Source of the DNA: a virus
Strand: one strand, 5' to 3'
DNA: 64,000 nt
Virus record (IMG/VR): IMGVR_UViG_3300036716_000695
Location: 1-64,000 of that record
The position numbers and the translations under genes were made by a program. Under the pieces are notes generated by a model, which saw only the letters and a program-made list of their open reading frames with translations, had not been told where the DNA came from and did no database searches. Positions within the stretch are counted from its first letter, which is position 1. Every line of letters starts with the position of its first letter. This document shows, piece by piece, positions 8,967 through 20,900 of this stretch.

Positions 8967-11900
8967 ATGGAGAACAATTTAGAAAGTAAAGGTTTAGATC
9001 AGGCTATCAAAGCTAGTGAGGAAACAGGACCTCAGTTTGCTATTAATAAGGATATAGACTTTGTATCAGTTGATCAAGCGTATGAAGACCCAGAATATGA
9101 TGCATATATTGATATGGCAGATACTGCTGCTATACAAAGGTTAGATCAGCAAAAAGATTTTATAGAAAAGTATGGTTCCGGTGTATATCAGAATATGGCT
9201 TTACCTACACCATCTATGGCAAATGATACATATGATCCACAGATGCAAAGAAAGGCAAAAGTGCCTGGTGATACTATATCAAGAGATAACTCCGTAGAAC
9301 AAACTATTGATGAAGTTTTATATAATCAAGGAGTAAAATTAAATCAAAAACAAAAAGAAGGGAATTTAATTGCGTCTCCTCTTTACAGTGATAAAAGAGC
9401 AAATAGTTTTGACCGTTATTATCATCATCCAAAATTTGCTACATTAGGTTATAGTCCTTATGCAAATAATTCAGAATATTATAATGCAAATAGTACAGCT
9501 TGGGATGATCTGTCTAGAACATGGACATCTGTAAAAGGATTATTTGGCATTGGTTTTACTTCTAGTTATGTAAGTGTTGGAGATGGTATGGATGGCAAAT
9601 ATGGAAAATATGATTCAGGTAGTGCTGGTTCATATGAAGATTTTGTTGACATTGGTATGTCTGATAGAGGTGGAGCAACTCAATTTTTTAATAATTTACT
9701 AGTTAATTCAGGTTATACTTTTGGTATAATAGGATCAATAGCATTAGAAGAACTTGCATTAGTAGGTTTAGAGGCAGCAACTTTTGGTGGTGCAACACCT
9801 TTGGTAGCTGCTAGAACAGCAACGAATGCTGCAAAATTAGCTAAAGCAGGTAAAAGAGTGGTAAACTCTTTTGGAGTAGGTAGAATGGCTACAGCAACAA
9901 TGGATATGTTAAAAGCCTTAAGGAATGCTGATATTGCTAAAGACTTTTATAGTGTAGGTAAATTTGTTGGAAAAGGAATAGCACCAGAAACTTATGCTGC
10001 AATTAAGGGTATAAGGACTGCAAAAAATACTGCAGGTAATCTTACCAACATGCGTAAAGCAGCAACAACCTTTGGAGGATTTTATAGAGATGTAAGATCT
10101 TTTAACTTGGCTATGGCAGAAAGCAAGCTTGAAGGTGGTATGCTTTATAATGAAAGGATGGATGAAGGCATGAGAGAAATGCAAGCAACCAACTTTGGTG
10201 GTCCAGTTACTGATTCACAAATGGCTAGGATACAGGAAAATGCTGCTAAAGCAGGTTTTGCATCTACTATGCAAAATTTACCTTTAATATTTGCCACTAA
10301 TCAACTAGTTCTAGGTAATGCATTTGGTGGTTTTAATAAGTCATTTGCAAGAATGGCTAATCAAAACATAAAAGGTGGAGCTAGAAGAATTATTAAAACT
10401 TCAAAAAGTGTACTTAAAGATGGCACAAAAGCCTTAGATGTATTTGCTGATGCAGGTGCAGGATTAAAAGGTGTTGTTAAATCTATTGCTAACGCTGGTG
10501 TAAAGGGGAATCTTAGAACTGCAGCTGGTGCTAGTCTAAGATATTTTGCTGCTAATTTTGGTGAAGGTATTCAAGAATTAGGTCAAGAAGCAATTGCTAC
10601 AGGAACAGGAGAATATTATAAAACATTATTAAAAGATCCGGGAGCAGGTGGATTAGAATTATATAATACAAGTTTAGCATCAGGAATTGGATCTCAATTT
10701 TCTGAGCAAGGGTTTGAAACCTTTATGTCTGGGTTCTTGATGGGTGGTGTTGTAGCAGGCCCACAAAAATTATTTTTTCAAGGAGTGCCTGCTATTTACA
10801 AAAGAATTTCAGATCCTAAAGCATTTGCGGAGTACAAAGCAAATAAAGAAAAAGCTATTTCTTCATTGGTAGATACTTATAATGATACCTGGAACAAAAT
10901 GGCAGAAGATCCAAATGCTGTTTTTGATCAAAAGAAGTTTAAATTTTTAGTTCAAAAGCAAGCTGCTGAAGGAATGTTAGAATCTGCATTTGAAAGTGAT
11001 CAGTTTGGTTTTATAGATAGTAAAGATATTGCAAAGTTTAATCAAATTTATGATGTAATATCTAATGGTGGTGCAAGATTTTTTGAACAACAATTAAATG
11101 ATTATGCAAACCTGGATGACGCTAGTTTAGCACAGGCATTTCCTACAGATAAACAACAAATAAAATCAGGTAAACTTAGAAAAAGATTTACTGACATGAT
11201 TGATTCAATTGGAGTCATGGAAGAAAACTTTAATAAGTTAAGTGATAAATATGAAAATCCTTTTGATGAAAGTAGATTTGAAAAAGGTACAAGAGAATTT
11301 CAAGAAGAAGCAATAAAAAGAATATCATTTGATCATGCACGTTATTTATACATGTTTACTAATGATGGATTTAATAGAGCTTTAGAAAGAGCAGATAGTA
11401 TATTTCAGTCATTAGAATCAGATCCATTGTTTAAAGACATGGAGGCAAAAGATATTACTGTATTATTAGACAATGATTCAATTAATAATGAATTAAAACT
11501 TTTACTTCAAGAAGAGTTAATTTTAAAAGATGATAAAACTCAAAAAGGTAAAGTAAAAGAAATTAGAGAAAGAGCAAAAAGGTTAGGAGCTTTACAAGCA
11601 ATCTTAAGTGACAAAAAAAATCTAAAAAAAGATGGATCATTTGATCAAAGAAAAATACTTAAACTTAAAACTGAATTTCACAACTATGTAAGATTCATGG
11701 CTAAAAAGTCAGGATCATTTGTGAATGAAGAGGTTGTAATGGACGCTCTTAAAAAAATTGTAGATCATAAAGCCCTTAAAGGTAGAGCAAGGGTATACTA
11801 CAAGTCTATTGAATACTTAAACAATCCTGAAAGATTTACAGAGATATATGAAAGAACAAATGAATTCTTAAAGAGTGCATTTAAAGATGTTCAAAGAAAC

Positions 11901-14900
11901 TATAAAGAAGCAGTTGAAAAGTATATTGAAACAAAAGAACAAGTTCAACTTCTTAATGAAATAGCTAAACTTACTGATCACAAGGGTAACATGGTTATAC
12001 CAGACCCTAATGAAGTTAAAAAATTCTCTATAACTAATAACCCATATGATCTTAAGACGTTCTATACAGAAGCAGGTACAGTTACAAAAAGGTTTAATGC
12101 AACTACAGTAACACAAATCAATGAAATACTGGGTGCCTATGCAAAAATAACTGAGCAGGATACAGTAGATCAAAAGACAGAAGAAGCACAAGCTGAAGAA
12201 ACAAGGGCTGATGTTGAAGAGATACTCAGTGAAAATGGAGTAGAGATAGAACTACCTACTGGTGAATCCAAAGTATATACAGAAATACTAAGAAAAGGTT
12301 ATAACAAATATCTTGCTGATCAAGCAAACTTAAATAAAAATGCAGTAGACTTTAATGCTTGGATTAATACAGAAAATGGTAAAGCCTATAGACAATCATT
12401 TGCAGCAATTAAAAAGATATGGATAGCAAATGATAAGTTAACAAACCCTAATAGATCTTTAACCCCAGAGCAGATTGAGAATGATGCAAACCTTATAAGT
12501 TGGTTAACATCTCAAGAAGGAAAAACAAATGACTTGGTTGCTAAAATATTAGACAAGACTGGTTTAACCATCTCAGAAATAACAGGTATACAAGAACAAG
12601 CACCTACAAAGAATAAACCATACAAGGGAAGAGCTAACACAGATGTTATTGAAAGCGGATCTTATGTAGCACTTGTACAAACTGAAACAGAAAACAAAAA
12701 TGGTGAGAAAGAATTTCTTTATCAGTTGTTTGAAAATAGTACTGGTAGATTACTAGATGCTGAAATACTAAGTGCAAAAGGATTAGGTAATGTTAATGCT
12801 TTTTTAGTAAAGGGTCAAGCTATATCTGCTTATAAAAGACTAGAAAGTGATCAACCAAACTCAGCAGAGTTTCCATTTGATGGTGTTGAAGGTTTGTCAT
12901 ATGGTCAAAAGGTTTATAAAGATGGAATAGAATATACAATATTAAGTAATCCAAAAAAATTAGCTAATAAAGGAACACTTCTTTTAATACCATCTGATGC
13001 TCAATCATTAACGTATGAGGAAAAGGTAGCACAAAAGGTATTTGTAAATGTAAAAAAAGGTGGGTTTAAAGATTTCTATACACTAGAAGAAATAGATTCA
13101 AAACGTTTACCTAATAGTGTTTCAAGATTAAACTTTAATGAACTTGTTACACCTTATGGTGCAAAGAATGAAGATGAAACTTCATGGAGTATAGCTAAGC
13201 AAAGATATTTTGCTATAATTTCTGAATTATCTCAAGAAGACCTAAAAACTTTAGAACTTGTTGTTACACTAAATCCAGAGGCTGGTAAAAAAGGAGGGCA
13301 ATATACTATACCTGGTAAAGAAAGCAATGAATATATTACACGTACACAATCTAAATACCTTATTGGTATAAGAACAAACAGTGGTGTTGTACAAGATAAG
13401 ATTGATGCATTGTTTGCTAAGAATGGTAGACTTGAAGGAGTAGATCCTTTTAAAAGTGATGCTAGAGTATTTGCTTTTTTACCTAATCAAAATTTTCAAA
13501 TAGAGATAGGTGGTAAAGTATTAACAGTTGATCAGCTTAACCCTAGTCAGTCAGCCAATATATTTGATGTATCTGATAATTTAAAAAATAAATTAACTGA
13601 TGCACAAGTATTAGAAATAGTAAAGGAAAAATATGCAATAAATAATGCTCTCTTGGCAAAAATAGATGAGCAATTTGCAGAAAATTCAACAGATGGGAAC
13701 ACAGCAGTATTGTCTAAAGAACAATTACCTGAAGGATTTTCATTTAATTCTACACTTGGTAATGTTGTATATGATAAATCAGATAAAAAATTAACTGATT
13801 TAGAATACAATGCAGCAGATGAAAATGGTAACTATTTGATTTATCAATTAGAAAAAAGTAAAACTGGAAGATCTAAAATAGTTATTACTAATCTAGAAGA
13901 AGATGCTAGAGAAGAACTAATTAATAAAGTAGAAACACAATTAGAAAAGCAAGGTTTACTAAGTGAGTTAAGCAAAGGAACAGATGCTTATAAAGCAGCT
14001 GTACTTTTACCTGATGGAACTTATAGACTTGTTCCTTTAAAGTCAGAGTCATTAGAAAATGAAGCAACTGATAAGCTGTTTGTTGATTTGATTACAAGAG
14101 CACAAAAAACACAAGAGGAAAATAAGAATGGAAAAGACCCTTCTTATAACAAAGAATGGAATGATAATCAAGGAGTGTGGATTAGTTCTTATCCAGGAAT
14201 AACGGTAAAGCTTGAAGTAAATAAATATGGTAAAGTTCAATTGTCTATTGTTAAAGATGGTAAATGGACAAACTTAGAATTAACACGTGATGAGGTTAAC
14301 GCAGCAGAAGATGTAGAAGTTAAGATCCAAAAATTAATTGATAGAGCTAATGAAACAACTGTTTTCAAAACAGCAGTTAGTAGTCCAGAGACAGGAAGTA
14401 AAATAGGTTTTACTTTATCTAGAAAAAACTTTAGAACATCTTATTCTAGAAGTGTAGGTGTTAATGAATTAATTGAGAAAACAACAACTCAAGCTAAAAC
14501 TCAAGTTGTAGGTGTAAATACATTAGAAGTATTTGCTCCTTCAGGAACTACACAGAGTTCTTCTAATACAGAAACAACTACATCAGCTACGTTTACTCCA
14601 ACCAGAGATTATACAGATGCAGAGGGTAATCCAATACCTGCAGGCCCAGAGATGACAACTGCAAGTTCTAAAGAAAAAACTTTTACAGCAGAAGAATCTG
14701 AATATAGTATACTAGACTTAGAAGATAGTGAGTTTGATGCATATAAGGAAAATGACTTTAGAGATCTTCCTTCTTATATGATAGAGCATATTGTAAACAA
14801 AATCATATCACCAGAGGGTGGAGTTGCGTTAAGAGAAAGAGAAAGACAAGTTTTTGAAAGTCCACGCAAGTCAGAAATAATGACTAGAATTGCTATACTA

Positions 14901-17900
14901 GGTGGTACAGTTAAAGAAACAGAGATATCAGAAACACCTTTAAGTAAAATTGATAAAGAATTAACTGCTCTCAAAAAGAAATTACAAGAGGGTAAAAAAG
15001 GTGCAGCAAAAAGAAAAGCTTTAAAAGATAGTAAGGAATATCAAACATTACTAAAAAATAAAAAAGCAATAGAGTCTGCAGCTAATAAAGTAATGCCTGC
15101 ATATACAGCGCAGGATTCAGAGAATGTAGATGTCTTTATGGCTTGGGCTGCAAACAACCTACCTGACTTCATTAGTATAGAGGACATAGGTGTATTAGGT
15201 AGCAACTTAAAAGCGGGTGGTGTAAGAGTTGGAGCTTTTGCTTTAAACTTACATGCATTAGCAGGAGGAATGAAAATTGGTGGAACAATATACACCGGTG
15301 CTAAATCTCCATTTAGATATCATGAAGCATTTCATGGTGTGTTTAGAATGTTGCTAAGTGATACAGAAATTAATAAGTACTTATCAATTGCAAGAAAAGA
15401 AGTAAGAAGCAAATTAAGAGCAGAAGGTAAAAACTTTTTACAAGAACTAGAAAGATTTAGAAATTCAGCAGACACATATACTAATATGAGTAAGGCTAGA
15501 TTAGAACAAGAATATTATGAAGAATATCTAGCAAATGAGTTTGAAGCATTTAAACAAAATCCAAAAAAGACTAAAACAGATTCCGGTGTCAAGTCTTTAT
15601 TTACTAGGATTATGGAGTGGATTAAATCCGTATTTAATTCATACAATAAAAGTGAGTTGCTTACTTTATTTGAAAACATTGATGGTGGTAAATATCAGAC
15701 AGCGTCAATAGCTAACAATCAATTTATTAATACTCTTACTACAGGAGTTACAGTAGAAGCAAATGCATTAATACCTTATGATTCTATACAAGATGGAAAG
15801 AAGGTAGGTTTTTATTATTTAGATAGTGCTGTAGCTGATCCTATGATTAGAAGTATTGCTGCTATGTATTTACAAGCAGAACGTCAAGTTACAGAAACAG
15901 GTGTTAAAAGATCTGAAATATTTGATGCTGTCATAGATGATTTTTACAATCTATATGATCCAGAGAATGTAATAAACCTAGATAAAACAGATGCACAAAG
16001 AGAAGTATTAGAAAATATAATTTTAGCATTAGATAATTATTTGGAGGTTATAAAACCACAAGTATATTCTGTATTAAATGTTATAGATAGTCAGATTACT
16101 GAAGAAGAATATAACACAGAGTACTTTGAAGACTCAGTAGGACTAAGAAGTATTGATCAGTGGAATACAGATGCATCATTAATTGGTGGATTAGAATCTA
16201 CACCGAGACATATACGTGCTTACTTGGCTACAACTACTAAAGAAGAAACAGATTTCTTTGGTAATAGAGAGTTAAAAGCTGGAGTACCTTTAATTATACC
16301 AGTAGAGTTTAATAAAGTATATAACGGTTTACTAAAAGCTGTTAAGAATATTGAAGATCCAAAAAAGATGTTGCGTACAATGTACTTCTTTGGACAAGAT
16401 AATCTTGAAACAGGAGCAGTAGTGTCAAGATTATTGAATGATCTTGGTGTTAGTAAAGAAGCTTTGTTATCAAATAGCCCTTTACCTTTAGAATTAAAAA
16501 ATCCTAGTTTGTTTCAAGCATTCACTAAAGCTTTTGAAAACTTTAGAGTAGAATATATATTTAGTCAAAGAGATTCAGCGGGTAATGTTATAATGTATTC
16601 TGCAGCTGAAAGAGATGATATAAATTCTCAAGTAGATGTTTGGTCACAAGCATGGAATGATGCAGAAAAGAAAATAAAAGTTGATTCTAGTAGAAAAGAA
16701 ACTGTTGAAAAAACATTAGGTGCTTTTGGTAATTTATTATTGCCTTCATCAACACAGAAAACAGATAAGGAAATTAGTGAGTTGTCTCAAAAATACTCAG
16801 AGAAAATATTTGAACTTACAGGTATAAGACTAAGTAAGCAATACATTGCATTTAGTTTAACAGCAAACAGACCTCAAACCGAAGAGCAGGGAGCACTTCA
16901 GAGTGTGCATTCTAATGAAACACCTATTACTGAAGAGGCTATCCGTACAATGAATATATTGATTCAAAATGGTGAAGATATTTTTAATGAGGGTGAAGAA
17001 GGAATGTATTCTAGATTAAGAACCCTAGCTATTAATAATGCACCTTTTGATGAAACAATTGGTTTATCTGTATTTAAAAATAGTGAGGGTAATTTAGTTT
17101 ATGCTCATCAAAAACCTACGTATCATTTAAAGCAAGTTGAAAAATTAAATACTGATGTTCAAGCTTTAGAAAAATTAAAACAAGAGAATCCTTATTTGAA
17201 AAATAATTATCTTTTAAATAATGATGCGTTTATACAAATGTCTGCAGAGAACAGACAAAAAATATTAAGAATTGCTGGTACAGCTGTTGGTAATATAAAT
17301 ACTACTGAAGAAGAAATAAATGAAAGTATTTCTGGATTAAAGTCTAGATCCACTTATGGTAACTTCACACCACAAGAGTTTGCACTAAATTTACTGAACT
17401 CATATACTTATGGTGTTAATACCAAATCTAATAAAGCTAATTTTGTAGAGTACTATGATACTAAGCTTGGTAAGAATGTTAAGGTTGCTTTAGCTCCTTC
17501 ATTAATAAGGGTATTAGAATCTTCCAACACGGGGGATATGATGAACCTTCCTGTAATTAAAGCTGTTGAGTTTGTTAGTGGATCAACTGGTGCTGTAAAA
17601 TTAACAGATGAGGCTGTTGATACATATATAAGTTCAATTGAAACAGAGTATGACCGTATACTAAGAGAGTCAGCTCTAAGACGTGATAATCCTTTGCAAG
17701 TACAAAAGCTAGGTTATAATACTGAAGGAGGTAGAGCATACAAACTTCATAACTCTGCTTTATTTTTACCTCAAACAATAAGAATTGCACTAGAAGAAAT
17801 AGCAACACGTGATGATGCAAAAAGTTTGTCTGCTGCTTTATCTGAATTAGATATGACTATGGCTGATCTTAAGTCAAATGTAGTAGAAAGTTTAGAGCAA

Positions 17901-20900
17901 CAATTTGAACTGTTTAAAGATGAGCTTAAAACATTAAACATAAATGAAGAAATAAGCAGTAAAGTTAGAGAAGGTTTGGTAAATAAAAATGTAAAAGCTA
18001 CACCAGATCTAATACAGTCAAATCAATTGCTAAATTTAAATTATGATCAAGAATATAATTTAAAACAAATCTTTTTTAATAACTGGATTAATACAAAATC
18101 AATCAATGAGATATTATTAGGAGATCAAGCAGTTACTTTAAAGAATGGTGTAGATGCTATTAAAAGAGCAAAGGCACAGAATGCTTCAACAGTTAGTGCT
18201 TATAGTGCAATTACTGCTCCTGAATTAGGAATTAATCATCCTGTTGATAATATAAGTTTAGTTTCTTTAGAAGAACCAATTGGTGTATCATCTGTAACAG
18301 GTGACAATATTGATATTGCTGATGCACAAATGTGGATGACTACAAAAGCATTTAGATATATGTTCTTTGGTTTTGGTAAATTAACACCAATGCAAGCCAA
18401 ACTTATGGATAAAGTAGAGGCAGGAGAAACAATCTCATCTGAAGATATATTTGGTCAAGACGGTTATGTTAGTAATGGTGTAATGCTTAATTCTAAAAAA
18501 CTTGTTTATTTTGATGGTAGTACATTTATAAAGATGTCTGCTTTTATATTGACACCACAACTTACATCCAATAAAGTTGTAAATGCTAATGGTGAAGTTA
18601 CATATACTGCAAAAGAAAATAGAAAAGAATTACATGATCTAAGAGTAAAACTTGAAGGTATAGAAGCAATAAAAGACAAACAAACACTTGGTATTGCTGC
18701 GCCTTTGAGTGCTTTAAAAATGTTAAAGCAAAAAGTAAAAACATTAGAGGAAGTAAAAGCAGATGGTCAATTCAGTGAAAATGATTTTACATCATTATCA
18801 GCTAAAAATATGGGTCTTCAATTAGAGGTACCTTCTAATAAACTTGAAACTGTTGAGCCTTCACAAATTAAAGCAATTATAACATCAGAACAAAAAGATG
18901 ATGTATTTGTCAAAGAGCTTGGTTTAACTGTAGGTCAAATTAGAAAAGCGTACAATGAAGCAATTAGTGCTAGAGTTGAATTAAAGTTTAAGAATAAAAG
19001 AAATCTTATTTTTACTTTTGACAGTGCTATGGAAGAGTTAAAAATCTCTATGGCTAAAGATAAGCTTACACCTAACTTAATGTCTTTTTTAAGATATGCA
19101 ACAGAAGGTTTAAAGGCATCACAATCTAGCTCACAACTATTAGAGTTTTTCTCTACTGAAGAAGGAGAACAAAAATATGATTTGAATAACCCTATAACAA
19201 TTAATAAGTTTGAGCAATTATTCTTAAGTTATTTAAGTAAAGGTGTTCTTGCTGAAAAACAACCGGGACATGCTTTAGCTTTGGTTTCTTCATACGGTAT
19301 GAATATATACAGAAGAGTTTATAGTGTAGATGAAAATGGTATTCCAGATAGATCAGAAGTTATTAGAGAAAAGTACTGGAACAAGATATCTAATAAACCA
19401 GAAGTTGTAGAATTTGACACACTTCTAGGCAGAAAGATTCCAAAAGAAGGTGTTGTAGTATTAGACCGTTTAAGATCTGGTGTTAAAGAATATGATAGCA
19501 AAGGTGTGTTTACAGGTCAAAGATATACTGAAATGCTAATGCCAGCACATTTTAAAAGCGTAATGGATTTAGTTGAGAATGGTAGCATGGCTAATATACC
19601 TGAAGTTATATCTAAGATGTTTGCAATACGTATACCATCTCAAGATAATCATTCAACAATTAATATAAAGCATGTAGATTTCTTACCTGCCTTTTATGGT
19701 TCATCAGCAACATTTGCTCAAGAACTTGTTGAAATATCAGGAGCGGATTTTGATATTGATAAAGTATATGCTCAGATTAAAGAGTTTTATGTTAAAGATA
19801 AAAAGTTTATTGAATACGGTACTGCTAAAAATAACAATGATGCATATGATGACTATATTAATTACATAAATGAAAAGGTAAACAAACCAGGTACAATTTA
19901 TTCTGAAGCTTATCAGTTATACAAAACAGATGAAGGATCAGCAAGAATACAAAACAGTGCAACAGAAGCTGAGGTTGGCGTTGCATCTGATGCGGGTGCT
20001 AGTGAGCAATCTATAAAAGCATTGCAAATGTTAGGATTACCTATTACTAAAGGACAATATGTAAACTATATAAAGAAAAATAAAACTGAACCTTATGAAG
20101 CACCATATAACAATGAAGTATTAGATTATAAATATGCTTTAATGGGTAATACAGGTGTAACTGAATCAACTGAAGGTATACCAATATCTTATACAGCAGC
20201 AAACTTAGAGATTTTAGAATCTGAATTAGCAGCATTGGTACAACTTTCTGAAACCTTTGCACTACGTGATAGTGAAGACTCTGTGGATATTGATAATTTA
20301 CTTGGTCAAATAAAAGCGTTTACAAGCAACAAAGGTGCTGCTATTGGTGCAATTGTATCTCCTAATGTTAACTTAAGTTTATTGACTGAGTATAAGATAA
20401 AACTAAAAGGTGATAACGGATTAAATTTTAATAATGTAACCTATGATAGTTTTGCAACATTAACTGAGAAACTTACCAAAACAAAAAATGGTCTTAGAAA
20501 GCAAGATATTATATCTTCTTTAATTACCATGGCTACAGATAATGCTAAAGAAAGATTAGTTGCAAAACTTGGTCTTAACAGAGCAGCATTATCATTGGTA
20601 GGTACAATGACAGGTTTAGGTGTTCCAATTAGAACATCCTTACTCTTAGTCAACAATCCATTGATACGTGATATCTATAATGAAGCTTTAAATAAAAAAG
20701 ATAAGTTAGATCCTGGAGTTAAGGCATTATCTAAAACTGCATTTGAAAATATTTTTAAAAGAATTGGGAATCTAAATGAAAAAGTAGTAGAGGTTGTAGT
20801 AACTGATGAACTTTTATTAGAAGCTATTAATAGAACAGGTAAAGAAAGTATTGCTTCATTACAAGCAGATTTAGCTATACTAGATCAGTTTATATCTGCA

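Noticed and set aside
11868-12191. 107-codon minus-strand frame inside the polymerase gene
   Set aside because: It lies antisense within a continuous 4700-codon gene, and the cysteine- and phenylalanine-rich translation is typical of AT-rich antisense frames.
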